From Prochlorococcus sp. AG-347-I21 (GTDB lineage Bacteria; Cyanobacteriota; Cyanobacteriia; PCC-6307; Cyanobiaceae), in the NCBI GenBank assembly GCA_003279055.1, contig QCBP01000003.1, positions 62,001 through 126,000 on the forward strand: a stretch of DNA of 64,000 nt, in the 5' to 3' direction. The position numbers were made by a program, and so were the translations under genes. The notes beneath the pieces are model-generated. The model did no database searches, was not told where the DNA came from, and saw only the letters and a list, made by a program, of their open reading frames with translations. Below are positions 16,588 through 26,103 of the stretch, one piece after another (the stretch's first letter is position 1; each line of letters begins with the position of its first letter).

Positions 16588-19044
16588 GTGACTATTAGCG
16601 GGAATAATAATAAATTAATAAAAGATTGGATAAGACCTCTTCAAAAATCTCTTACTATTGAAACTGAAAACAAATTTATTAATACCTTAGGAAGAGAAAA
16701 ATATTTTAATGATTATTTGCATGAATCACTAAAAAAACTAGATAATCTAAATCTCTCAGACGAATATCTAAGGATATTTTATGAATTTTCAAAAAAATAT
16801 AATGAATATAATAAATTAGATGAAAATCAGAGAAAAAGGTTAGTTATAGATACAAGAAGAAATCTTTATAAACTAGGTAAAACTCTAGAAATAGAAAGTT
16901 CTAATAATATTTCTAATAATGTTTTTCTGAATAAAGCTGATTCAAGTTTGTCATTTGATTCAGATATTTCATTAATAAAAAATGTAGGAAAAGTTTATAA
17001 AAATAAGCTCAATGAATTAGGGATATTTCATATAAAAGATCTAATTAATTATTTTCCACGAACATATCTAGACTATACGAATAGAGTCAAGATAATAAAT
17101 TTAAAACCAGATAATTTATACACTTGCATTGCAAACGTTAAAAGATTTTATATTCATAAGAGTAAAAAAAATAGCAATTTATCAATAATGAATATTGTGG
17201 TTTTTGATGAAACGTCTTCAATAAAGGTTACAAAATTTTTTTTAGGAAGAAGATTTAGATCTTACTCCTTCTTCACATCTCAAAAATCTTTGTATACTCC
17301 TGGAACCAAATTAGCAATTTCCGGTAAAGTTAAATTGACAGAGTATGGCAAAACTTTTGTAGATCCGCAAATTGAAATTCTTAAGGGCAATAATGATAAT
17401 TTTAATTTCTCAGGTAAAATATTACCCTTGTATTCATTAGGTGAATCATTATCAAATATGAGTTTTATAAAACTTATGAAAAAGGTACTAATTTATGCAA
17501 AGCAATATCCAGAAATTTTAAATAAAAAGCAACTTGATTCATTATCTTTATTATCAAAAGGAGAGTCGTTGATTAATATTCATTTTCCACCAACTCAAAA
17601 GGCCCTTATTGAGTCAAAAAAACGTTTGGTTTTTGATGAGTTATTCCTACTTCAAATAAAGTTCCTACTTAGAAAAAGAAAGACGAATAAAAATGTAACT
17701 TCCCAACAATTACCTCAAAAGAAATCTTTATTAAAAGAATTTTTAAATACTTTTCCTTTTGAATTAACAAAATCTCAAGAAAATGTTTTAAATGAAATTA
17801 AGAAAGATTTATCTAATACCGTACCAATGTCTAGATTGCTTCAGGGAGATGTGGGAAGCGGTAAAACCATAATTGCAATAGCGTCTCTTTTGCTTGTCAT
17901 TGAAAAAAACCTTCAAGGTGCATTTATGGTCCCAACTGAGGTATTGGCAGAACAGCATTATAAAAATTTATTAAAATATTTGAACCCCCTTTTAGTTTCT
18001 GTTGAACTACTTACTGGGAATACTCCTCAAAAAAAGAGAAAAGAAATTTTCTCTAATTTGAACAATGGATTAGTTGATATCCTCGTAGGTACTCATGCAT
18101 TATTTGAGGATAAAGTCATCTTTAATGCATTAGGCATAGTCGTAATTGATGAACAACATAGATTTGGAGTTACTCAAAGAAATAGATTACTAAATAAAGG
18201 AGAAAATACTAACTTATTATCAATGACAGCAACACCAATTCCAAGAACTCTTGCGCTTTCAATTTATGGTGATTTAGATGTGAGTCAAATTACTGAACTC
18301 CCTCCTGGGAGAGTTCCTATAACAACAAAAATAATTTCAGAAGACGATTTAACTAACTTGTTCAAGATTGTTGAAGATGAGATCAATAAGGGAAAACAAG
18401 CTTATGTTATTTTGCCACTTATAGAAGATTCAGAAAAAATGAATTTAAGCTCTGCAAAGAAAACATTCAAACATTTATCAGAAGAGGTCTTTTTTAACAA
18501 AAAAGTTGGATTATTACATGGCAAATTAAGTTCATATGAAAAGAATGAAGTGATTAATTCTTTTTTAAAGAATGAAATTAATATATTGGTTTCAACCACA
18601 GTAATTGAGGTTGGCATTGATGTACCTAACGCCACAATTATGATTATTTACAATTCTGACAGATTTGGATTGTCCCAGCTACACCAATTAAGGGGGAGAG
18701 TTGGTAGAGGATCAACAAAATCTTTTTGTTATCTGGTAACCCCCGATAAAAATGGATTAGAAAATAAACGACTTTGTGTTTTGCAAAAATCTAACGATGG
18801 CTTTTATATCGCTGAAAAAGACTTGGAGCTTAGAGGACCAGGCCAGATTTTAGGATATAGACAATCCGGATTGCCTGATTTTGTACTGGATAATTTACCT
18901 AATAATAAATTTCTTATTGATAAGGCTCGTGAAGAGGCTATTAAGATTGTTAGTGATGATCCTGATTTGAAAGAAAATATTGTTTTAAGGAATATACTTA
19001 TTGATAATTCTGATAATAAATTCATTCATGATTTCTTAAATTGA
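16588..19044 (+). CDS. recG: ATP-dependent DNA helicase RecG
   Basis: RecG unwinds and regresses stalled replication forks and branched recombination intermediates. The 818-residue protein has an N-terminal extension of about 130 residues, usual for cyanobacterial and plant RecG. A wedge/OB domain follows (IANVKRF through TKLAISGKVKLTEYGK). The helicase core has motif I GDVGSGKT at 420-427, motif II DEQHRFG, motif III SMTATPIPRT, and motifs V-VI STTVIEVGIDVPNATIMI and QLRGRVGRG. Translation starts at a GTG; the ATG two bases upstream is out of frame. It lies 22 bases after the preceding gene. Confidence 0.96.
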   Translation: MTISGNNNKLIKDWIRPLQKSLTIETENKFINTLGREKYFNDYLHESLKKLDNLNLSDEYLRIFYEFSKKYNEYNKLDENQRKRLVIDTRRNLYKLGKTLEIESSNNISNNVFLNKADSSLSFDSDISLIKNVGKVYKNKLNELGIFHIKDLINYFPRTYLDYTNRVKIINLKPDNLYTCIANVKRFYIHKSKKNSNLSIMNIVVFDETSSIKVTKFFLGRRFRSYSFFTSQKSLYTPGTKLAISGKVKLTEYGKTFVDPQIEILKGNNDNFNFSGKILPLYSLGESLSNMSFIKLMKKVLIYAKQYPEILNKKQLDSLSLLSKGESLINIHFPPTQKALIESKKRLVFDELFLLQIKFLLRKRKTNKNVTSQQLPQKKSLLKEFLNTFPFELTKSQENVLNEIKKDLSNTVPMSRLLQGDVGSGKTIIAIASLLLVIEKNLQGAFMVPTEVLAEQHYKNLLKYLNPLLVSVELLTGNTPQKKRKEIFSNLNNGLVDILVGTHALFEDKVIFNALGIVVIDEQHRFGVTQRNRLLNKGENTNLLSMTATPIPRTLALSIYGDLDVSQITELPPGRVPITTKIISEDDLTNLFKIVEDEINKGKQAYVILPLIEDSEKMNLSSAKKTFKHLSEEVFFNKKVGLLHGKLSSYEKNEVINSFLKNEINILVSTTVIEVGIDVPNATIMIIYNSDRFGLSQLHQLRGRVGRGSTKSFCYLVTPDKNGLENKRLCVLQKSNDGFYIAEKDLELRGPGQILGYRQSGLPDFVLDNLPNNKFLIDKAREEAIKIVSDDPDLKENIVLRNILIDNSDNKFIHDFLN

Positions 19045-19101
19045 AAACTATCATTGTAATTTTTGATATATATGCCAATATAAATAAATAGCAAATTTCA
19101 A

Positions 19102-19785
19102 TTGAAAATTTGGAATAAAATACCAATTAAAGATAATGGAGATAAATTAATAGTTATACCTAGCTGCCTAAAGTTTTTAGATCCCCACCCTTACTCTCAT
19201 TTAGGAGCACCTTACAAAGATAAAAATTCTATTTGGAAATTAAGAGAGGAAGTCGTAAATAGATTAGTAAAAGTAAATGATTATTTGATTGAAAAGAGTA
19301 GTTTTAACCTTTTAATTTATGACAGTTGGCGACCTTTAGAAGTCCAGGAATTTATGTTTAAAAGAGCATTTTTATTAGAGTGTGAAAAATTCGATATTGA
19401 TATTTCTTTTGAAAATATAAAATCTTATCCATTCATTTTAAAAAAAGTTGAAAAATTTTGGGCATATCCTTCTTATGACACTAGGTGTCCTCCCCCTCAT
19501 TCAACTGGGGGTGCATTAGATGTTTGTTTATCAGATAAAGAAGGAAATCTTGTTGAAATGGGAAGCATGGTTGATCAAATGGATGAAACCTCAAATCCTT
19601 ATTTTTATGCAAACAAAAAGTATGAAGAAGCAATAATTTGGAATAGTAGAAGAAATTTATTAAGAGAAATTATGACTAAATTCGGATTTGCTCAACATCC
19701 TAATGAATGGTGGCATTTTAGTTATGGTGATCAATTATGGGCTTGGAAAAATAAAAAAGCAAATGCCCTTTATGGAAAAATTTAA
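19102..19785 (+). CDS. VanX-like D-alanyl-D-alanine dipeptidase (M15D)
   Basis: The 227-residue protein matches zinc D,D-dipeptidases of the VanX/DdpX family. The zinc and catalytic pattern is complete: His133 and Asp140 in PHSTGGALD, then Glu202 and His205 in EWWHF. The substrate-site arginine is in YDSWRPLEVQ. There is no signal peptide, so it would hydrolyse D-Ala-D-Ala in the cytoplasm, plausibly for peptidoglycan precursor turnover or D-Ala recovery. No vanA or vanH is nearby, so a resistance role is not indicated. Translation starts at TTG. It is convergent with sir, with three bases between ends. Confidence 0.88.
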   Translation: MKIWNKIPIKDNGDKLIVIPSCLKFLDPHPYSHLGAPYKDKNSIWKLREEVVNRLVKVNDYLIEKSSFNLLIYDSWRPLEVQEFMFKRAFLLECEKFDIDISFENIKSYPFILKKVEKFWAYPSYDTRCPPPHSTGGALDVCLSDKEGNLVEMGSMVDQMDETSNPYFYANKKYEEAIIWNSRRNLLREIMTKFGFAQHPNEWWHFSYGDQLWAWKNKKANALYGKI

Positions 19786-19788
19786 ATT

Positions 19789-21576
19789 CTAATGATTTTT
19801 ATTTAGTAAATTCAGTACATAATTTTCATCTTTAGAATTTATAAAATCTCCGAAATCCAAATCCAAATTACTCTTCCAATTATCAAATAATGGTTGCAGA
19901 GTTTTTTCTAAATCGTTAAGTTCCATTCTTTGTAAGAATGGTTTAGCCAGCCTTTGTAGATTTTTACTTCCCCCCAACCATAATTGGTATTTGTTTTGCC
20001 CACTTCCAACAAGTGCTAATTCGGCCATATAGGGCCTGGTACATCCATTCGGACATCCTGTCATTCTGAATAATATTGTCTTTTGTATTTTTAGATCTAA
20101 TAGTAAATTTTCAATCCTTTTTAATACATCAGGTAATATTCTTTCAGCTTCAGTCATCGCAAGGCCACAAAGTGGTAAAGCAGGACAAGCTAAGGCATGT
20201 CTTTGTATTTCATTAATATTTTCTAAATTTTCATATCCAATATTTGATAGAGATTTTTGAATTTCATCTTTGTTTTCTTTGGCGATATTACAAAGTAAAA
20301 TATCTTGATTAGGAGTGAGTCTTAAATCTAACTTATATTTTTTAACAATACTTGTGATGGTATTCTTTTTTTCTCCATATAATCTTCCTGATAATAATGG
20401 TAAACCTACGAAATAGGAGGTTTTATTTTGTTTATGCCAACCTAGGTAATCAATAAGAACCTTATCCGGTTCTTTTCTGATTTTTTTTATTTCTTTTTTG
20501 AAATACTTTTCAAAAAGTATCTTTTTAAACCATTTAATACCTTTTCTATGAAGAAGATATTTCATTCTCGAATTTTTTCTTGATTTTCTATCACCATAAT
20601 CTCTTTGAATAGCAACAATACTTTGTATTAATTCATAAACATCAGGTTCTTCAACATATCCAAGTGGATCTGCAATTCTGGCAAAGGTCTCCTCATTATT
20701 ATGTGTGCGACCCATACCACCTCCAACATAGAAGTTGCACCCTTCTAAGTTTCCATCTTTAGATGTAAAGGCAACTATTCCTATGTCATTGGTAAGAAGA
20801 TCAACAGAATTGTCCCCAGGAACTGTCACAGCACATTTGAATTTTCTTGGTAAATAAGTTGAACCATAAAGAGGCTCATCTTTTATCCCACTAAAAACAT
20901 TATCTTTGAATTGGAGCTTCCTAATTTCTTCAATATCTTTGTCAGGCTTTATGGTGTACTCTAAATCTCCATCAGCCCAAAGCTCTAAAAAAGTGCCTTG
21001 GCCAGCCATTGGGGTAAGAAGATCTGCAACTTTTTTCGCCAATTCTCTTGCCATGTTATAGTCTGGCGAATCAAATGGAGCAGCAGGGGCCATAACGTTT
21101 CTATTTATGTCTCCACATGCAGCTAATGTGGAGCCCATTGAATTTACTATTGTTTGAATTACTTCCTTTAGGTTCTCCTTTCTGATTCCATGCATTTGAA
21201 ACGCTTGTCTTGTAGTGGCCCTAAGTGTTCCATTACCTAATTTGCCAGATAATTCATCTAATGCCAAAAATAATTTCCCAGGGACTTCACCGCCCGGATT
21301 TCTTAACCTAAGCATCATTTGCCAATCTTTACTTTTACCAGGCCTTCTATTTTCCCTGTTATCTTGTTGATAACTTCCATGAAATTTTAATAACTGAACT
21401 GCATCATTAGTAAAATGATCACTCTCATTGACTAATTCCGTAGCGAGTGGTTCCTTGAGAAATTGGCTACTTTTTTTAAAATTTTCAAATTTAGAAACTT
21501 CTAGTCCATTTGCTAAACAAGCAGTCTCTACATTTGCAGAATCTTTTTTCTTTTTTACTTTCTCAACCTTGATCAA
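19789..21576 (-). CDS. sir: Ferredoxin-dependent sulfite reductase
   Basis: The enzyme reduces sulfite to sulfide with six electrons from ferredoxin, using siroheme and a [4Fe-4S] cluster. The 595-residue protein shows both halves of the nitrite/sulfite reductase fold. The cluster cysteines lie in ACPALPLCGLAMTEAER and TGCPNGCTRPYMAE. The length and the DSPDYNMARE region (near residue 165) fit sulfite rather than nitrite reductase. The start is a TTG giving MIKVEKVKKKK. It is divergent from glyS, with about 87 bases between them. Confidence 0.95.
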   Translation of the reverse strand: MIKVEKVKKKKDSANVETACLANGLEVSKFENFKKSSQFLKEPLATELVNESDHFTNDAVQLLKFHGSYQQDNRENRRPGKSKDWQMMLRLRNPGGEVPGKLFLALDELSGKLGNGTLRATTRQAFQMHGIRKENLKEVIQTIVNSMGSTLAACGDINRNVMAPAAPFDSPDYNMARELAKKVADLLTPMAGQGTFLELWADGDLEYTIKPDKDIEEIRKLQFKDNVFSGIKDEPLYGSTYLPRKFKCAVTVPGDNSVDLLTNDIGIVAFTSKDGNLEGCNFYVGGGMGRTHNNEETFARIADPLGYVEEPDVYELIQSIVAIQRDYGDRKSRKNSRMKYLLHRKGIKWFKKILFEKYFKKEIKKIRKEPDKVLIDYLGWHKQNKTSYFVGLPLLSGRLYGEKKNTITSIVKKYKLDLRLTPNQDILLCNIAKENKDEIQKSLSNIGYENLENINEIQRHALACPALPLCGLAMTEAERILPDVLKRIENLLLDLKIQKTILFRMTGCPNGCTRPYMAELALVGSGQNKYQLWLGGSKNLQRLAKPFLQRMELNDLEKTLQPLFDNWKSNLDLDFGDFINSKDENYVLNLLNKNH

Positions 21577-21663
21577 AGGACCAAAACATATCTCTTTTTA
21601 TACATTAGCGAAAAGCTTATTTAACTGGTAGTAAATTATAGTAAGTGAAGTTATATTTTTTTC

Positions 21664-23826
21664 TTGTCTAAATATTTACTTGAGATAGGAACAGAAGAGT
21701 TGCCCGCAAAATTTTCTCATTCTGTTCTAGAGCAATTTAAATCTCTCATAGAATTTGAATTGGATAAAAAGTTAATCAAATTCGAACATATAGTTGTTAC
21801 CTCCACACCAAGGAGGATAGTTCTACTTCTCGAAGGTTTAGTTGATTATGCAGAAGATAAGATAATAGTAAGAAAAGGGCCTAAAGCAAATTCAGCTTAT
21901 TTAAATGGATGTCCTACTAATGCTGCTTTAGGATTTGCTAATAGCTTAAATATAAATGTAGGTGAGCTAGAAATAAAAAGTACAGAAAAGGGTGATTTTG
22001 TATTTGGAAAGAAAATTGAGAAGGGACTATCAACAAAAAATTCTTTGTCTTCGATTATCCCAAAATTAATAAAGAGTCTTCAAGGCCCTCGATTTATGAA
22101 ATGGGGTACTGGGAACATAAAATTTTCAAGACCTATTAGGTGGATTGCCTCTATTTATAACAATGAAATTCTTGATTTTGAATTTGATGAATGTGATCCA
22201 AAGATCAAAATAAGTAATAAAACAAAAAGTCATAGGTTAATCAATGAAGTTTTAGAAGTTCAGAAACCTGATGATTTTTTTAAATTATTGAAACGAAATA
22301 GGGTAATAGCTATTCGAAAAGAAAGAAAAGAAAAAATTGAAAGTTTAATAAATCAGGCATCTAAATCTCTAAATCTGAAACCTGACCTTTCAGAAGGATT
22401 ACTAAATGAACTAACTGATTTAGTTGAATGGCCAGACTTAATTGTGGGCAAATTTAGTGATGAATTTCTTGATCTTCCTGTTGAAGTTCTCTCAACAGTC
22501 ATGAAAAATCATCAGAGATACGTTCCTCTTTTATTGAAAAACGAAAGTTTTTCTAAACTAGATTTAAACTCTGAAAAAAATATTAGTACAACTTTCTGCG
22601 TTATTTCAAATGGTCTTGAAGAATCAAATAATAATATTGCCAAAGGTAATGAGAAAGTATTAAGGGCAAGGTTTTCAGATGCAAAGTTTTTCGTTGAAAG
22701 TGACAAAAAAATTGCTTCAATCGAAAGAAATGAAAAGCTTAAATCTGTTTCATATTTGAGGGGACTTGGAAATATATTTCAGAGGGTAGAAAGGATAGAG
22801 GAAATTACTAAAAAAATTCTTAAATTTTTAAATGATAAGTCTTTAGAAGAAAAAAAAATAATAGAAGCTGCTAAATACTGTAAAAACGACTTATGTAGCG
22901 AAATTGTTTTCGAATTCCCTGAGCTGCAAGGAATAATGGGTGGTAAATATCTTAAATATGAGGGATTTAGTGAGGATGTTTGTTTGGCTGTCGCTGAACA
23001 TTATTTACCTTCTTTTTATAAAGATGCTTTGCCCTCCACAAAATATGGTGCAATAGTTTCGATAGCAGATAAGGTCGAAACTCTAATAAGTATATTTATT
23101 TCTGGTAGACGCCCCAGTGGTTCATCTGATCCTTATGCTTTGAGAAGAAATTTGAATGGAGTGATTAAAATAATTTGGGATTATGAACTTGATTTACCTT
23201 TAGATAAATTATTCAACGAACTTATTGATTTTTGGAAAATCGTATTTCCGAATTTAAACTTCTCAAGAGACAAAGTATTTAATGATCTAAATGAATTTTT
23301 AGGTCAAAGAATTGTAAGTCATCTAGAAGAAATATCACTAAGTAAAGAATTAATAAAGGCCGTTTGCTCTTCTGATGAATTATCTCAAAAAAGAGTATTG
23401 AATATTGTTGACCTTAAAAATAGGGTTAAATCTATTAATAATTTTATCGAAAAGGATAATTTTTTTGAAATCCAGAAGGTAATTACAAGGGTAAGCAAAT
23501 TAGCAAATAATAGTGATCTTTCAAGAAACATTCTCTCAACAAGAGATTGTGTAAACACAAATCTTTTTGAAAAAGATTGTGAATTGAAGGTTTTTGAATT
23601 TATTGGAGAATTAGAAAAACTTTTTTCAGAAGGTTATTGCAATTATTTGGAACTTCTAAATTTGTTTGAGATTAATGTAAGCACTATCGAGGATTTATTT
23701 GATAATGAAAAGGGAGTCCTAATTATGTCAGAGGATTTAAAAATAAGAAATAATAGGCTCAATTTGTTGAGCTTAATTAGAAATTATTCTCTAAAAATAG
23801 CCGACTTTACACTTTTGAACTCTTAA
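21664..23826 (+). CDS. glyS: Glycyl-tRNA synthetase beta subunit
   Basis: The beta subunit of the alpha2beta2 glycyl-tRNA synthetase carries tRNA-binding and HD-like domains. The 720-residue protein starts with the hallmark LEIGTEELPAKF and contains TPRRIVLLLEGL, RPIRWI, MKNHQRYVPL, the ADKVETLISIF region and the family motif GSSDPYALRR near residue 485. Translation starts at TTG. Its 3' end overlaps the convergent chlP end by 20 bases. The alpha subunit (glyQ) is not in this window. Confidence 0.97.
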   Translation: MSKYLLEIGTEELPAKFSHSVLEQFKSLIEFELDKKLIKFEHIVVTSTPRRIVLLLEGLVDYAEDKIIVRKGPKANSAYLNGCPTNAALGFANSLNINVGELEIKSTEKGDFVFGKKIEKGLSTKNSLSSIIPKLIKSLQGPRFMKWGTGNIKFSRPIRWIASIYNNEILDFEFDECDPKIKISNKTKSHRLINEVLEVQKPDDFFKLLKRNRVIAIRKERKEKIESLINQASKSLNLKPDLSEGLLNELTDLVEWPDLIVGKFSDEFLDLPVEVLSTVMKNHQRYVPLLLKNESFSKLDLNSEKNISTTFCVISNGLEESNNNIAKGNEKVLRARFSDAKFFVESDKKIASIERNEKLKSVSYLRGLGNIFQRVERIEEITKKILKFLNDKSLEEKKIIEAAKYCKNDLCSEIVFEFPELQGIMGGKYLKYEGFSEDVCLAVAEHYLPSFYKDALPSTKYGAIVSIADKVETLISIFISGRRPSGSSDPYALRRNLNGVIKIIWDYELDLPLDKLFNELIDFWKIVFPNLNFSRDKVFNDLNEFLGQRIVSHLEEISLSKELIKAVCSSDELSQKRVLNIVDLKNRVKSINNFIEKDNFFEIQKVITRVSKLANNSDLSRNILSTRDCVNTNLFEKDCELKVFEFIGELEKLFSEGYCNYLELLNLFEINVSTIEDLFDNEKGVLIMSEDLKIRNNRLNLLSLIRNYSLKIADFTLLNS

Positions 23827-25147
23827 CTTTAATTCCTCCCTTTATTGAATAATTTTCTAGCATTTTTTCTACTTCTTTATTTTCCCTAACAGCACTATCA
23901 ACAGGTTTATATTTTAGAGGTGCTAGGGCTTTCCCTCTTAAAATCGAACCAAGTGTAAGCATTGTAATTTTAAGTTGCTGTAATGGTTTCATAGATACAA
24001 CTCTTTTATATAAGTAACTATCAAAAGTAAGTCTTTGTACATCCATGTCATCACACATCTCAACAAAGGCTTCTCTAGCAGAATCATTTCTATAGAAAAT
24101 ATTTTGAAGGATCTCTAGCACTTTATAAGTTGTGCCATATTTTTTATCCCATTTTTTAAGATAGTTTTTTAAATCTTTTTCTGATGGAATTATTTGACCG
24201 TTTTTTGATGCTTCAACAATTTCTTCGGCACACATTCTTCCACTTTTTGCAGCAAAATAAATACCCTCTCCAGAACTTTTTGTAACATAACCAGCTGCAT
24301 CACCAACCAATGCCATTCTCCCAACTACTCTTCTTGGCCTTGGATGCTCAGGAATAGGGTGAGCTTCTACTTTTATTACTTCACCATTAACAAGTCTTTT
24401 CTTTGCCCTATTTCTTACACCCTCTTGAAGTCCTTTAATTAATGACTGATTCTTTTGCATGGTTCCAGTGCCCACAGCAACATGATCATATTTAGGAAAT
24501 ACCCACCCATAAAAATCAGGAGAAACATCAGTTCCGACATACATCTCAGCAAGATCTTCGTAGTAACTCATTTCTTCTTTAGGCAATTTAATCCTTTCCT
24601 GAAATGCTATGGCAACTTTGTAATCTCCTGCATCCATTGCTTTTGCAACTCTGCTATTGGCTCCATCAGCTCCGATTAAAAGGTCAACAGTAAGCTCTTT
24701 GAGTTCCCCTTTTTTATCTCCATTCGTAAAATCTGAGTAGGAAAGCTTATATGGCCCTTGATTATTATCGCCAGTATCAATAGAAGTAACTAATCCATTT
24801 ATTAATGTAGCACCAAGATCTGATGCTCTATTGCGCATAAAGGCATCCATAACTTCTCTTCTACACATTCCAATAAACTCATTATCACTTTTCCCATAAA
24901 CTCTATCTAAGCTTATATCTACCTCTCTATTTGATGGAGATATCATTCTCATATGCCTTACTTTTCTATCAATAATAGACTCAGGCAAATCAAATTCTTC
25001 GACCATGCAAAGTGGAATTGCTCCTCCACATGGTTTTGCATTATCTAATTTTCTCTCGAAGAGCCAAGTTTTTATTCCAGCTTTAGCAAGTATTTCTGCC
25101 GCACATGAACCACTTGGACCTCCACCAATAACAGCTACCCTCAACAT
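23807..25147 (-). CDS. chlP: Geranylgeranyl reductase
   Basis: ChlP uses NADPH to reduce geranylgeranyl groups to phytyl for chlorophyll and tocopherol synthesis at the thylakoid membrane. The 446-residue flavoprotein has an N-terminal FAD-binding Rossmann motif (VIGGGPSGSCAAEIL), the CGGAIP motif near residue 40, the GADGANSRVAKAM motif, and the second FAD contact GRMALVGDAAGYV. The family-typical C-terminal helical region follows. In Prochlorococcus the target pigments would be divinyl chlorophylls. Confidence 0.96.
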   Translation of the reverse strand: MLRVAVIGGGPSGSCAAEILAKAGIKTWLFERKLDNAKPCGGAIPLCMVEEFDLPESIIDRKVRHMRMISPSNREVDISLDRVYGKSDNEFIGMCRREVMDAFMRNRASDLGATLINGLVTSIDTGDNNQGPYKLSYSDFTNGDKKGELKELTVDLLIGADGANSRVAKAMDAGDYKVAIAFQERIKLPKEEMSYYEDLAEMYVGTDVSPDFYGWVFPKYDHVAVGTGTMQKNQSLIKGLQEGVRNRAKKRLVNGEVIKVEAHPIPEHPRPRRVVGRMALVGDAAGYVTKSSGEGIYFAAKSGRMCAEEIVEASKNGQIIPSEKDLKNYLKKWDKKYGTTYKVLEILQNIFYRNDSAREAFVEMCDDMDVQRLTFDSYLYKRVVSMKPLQQLKITMLTLGSILRGKALAPLKYKPVDSAVRENKEVEKMLENYSIKGGIKVKSSKV

Positions 25148-25260
25148 ATGAAAAAAAAATAATACTGTATATAAAAACTACATCTTTTTTGCTTATAAAA
25201 GTGCATTTCTTAAAATAATAGTTAATATCGAAATATCTTTTCCAAATTCAGATCTAAATA

Positions 25261-25974
25261 TTGGAACTTAACAAAGATATCGATCAATTTGATATACCGC
25301 TTGCCAAAAGAACTTACCTAAACAATCCAAATTCAACATTATTAAAAAAATTATTAATATTTTCTCCATTTCTTTTTCTTATGTTTTCTTTCGTTGCATT
25401 GCGACTAATTAGAAATGTAGAATTAATACCACTTAATAATCTCAAATTACAGGTTGAAAGAAATCATGATGCCAGAATTTTAGGCCATCTTCCCTATAAC
25501 GAAACTTCTAAAGATAAACTAGTTTTAATTGAGCCTAATATTGAAGTTCATATTGATATGCGCGATTCTCTACTAAAGATGAGAGAAGAAGCCAAAAAGG
25601 ATGGGATATATTTGGTCTTCTTGAGTGGTTATAGATCAATAAATTTGCAAAACAATATCTTTTATTCTTTAAAATCTATAAGAAATCAAGAAGCGGCTGA
25701 AAGAGCTAGAGTTTCAGCCCCTCCAGGATATTCTGAACATAGTACAGGTTTCGCAATCGATATTGGTGATGCTACTAAAAGAGAGACAGACTTTGAAACC
25801 GACTTCGAAAATACTGACGCCTTTAAATGGCTCATAAAAAATGCAGCTAAGTTTCACTTTAAGTTATCGTTCAACAAAGATAATAAATATATAGATTACG
25901 AACCCTGGCATTGGAGATATGAGGGGTCAATTGAAGCATTAAAAATTTTTGAAAGCGCAAATAGAAAATTATAA
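25261..25974 (+). CDS. VanY-like D-alanyl-D-alanine carboxypeptidase (M15B)
   Basis: The 237-residue protein is a membrane-anchored zinc carboxypeptidase that trims the terminal D-Ala of peptidoglycan stem peptides. One helix lies at about residues 28-49, placing the catalytic domain outside the cytoplasmic membrane. The M15B motifs are intact: SGYRSINLQ, His160 and Asp167 in SEHSTGFAID, and Glu214 and His217 in EPWHWRYEG. Translation starts at TTG. With the VanX-like gene 6 kb away it may belong to wall turnover, but no operon links them. Confidence 0.88.
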   Translation: MELNKDIDQFDIPLAKRTYLNNPNSTLLKKLLIFSPFLFLMFSFVALRLIRNVELIPLNNLKLQVERNHDARILGHLPYNETSKDKLVLIEPNIEVHIDMRDSLLKMREEAKKDGIYLVFLSGYRSINLQNNIFYSLKSIRNQEAAERARVSAPPGYSEHSTGFAIDIGDATKRETDFETDFENTDAFKWLIKNAAKFHFKLSFNKDNKYIDYEPWHWRYEGSIEALKIFESANRKL

Positions 25975-26103
25975 ATCATGTTGATTGATTTAATTATTCA
26001 ATTAGATTATATTTTTCAAACTCTTAAAGAGAAAGTTCTCATATTAAGCATACTTTGAGTTAGCCTTAATAAAGTCAAACTACTATTTATATTAATTCTT
26101 TAA

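Noticed and set aside
25978-26058. 26-residue frame before typA
   Set aside because: Too short, no neighbour coupling, and hydrophobic-by-chance composition. Treated as typA upstream region.
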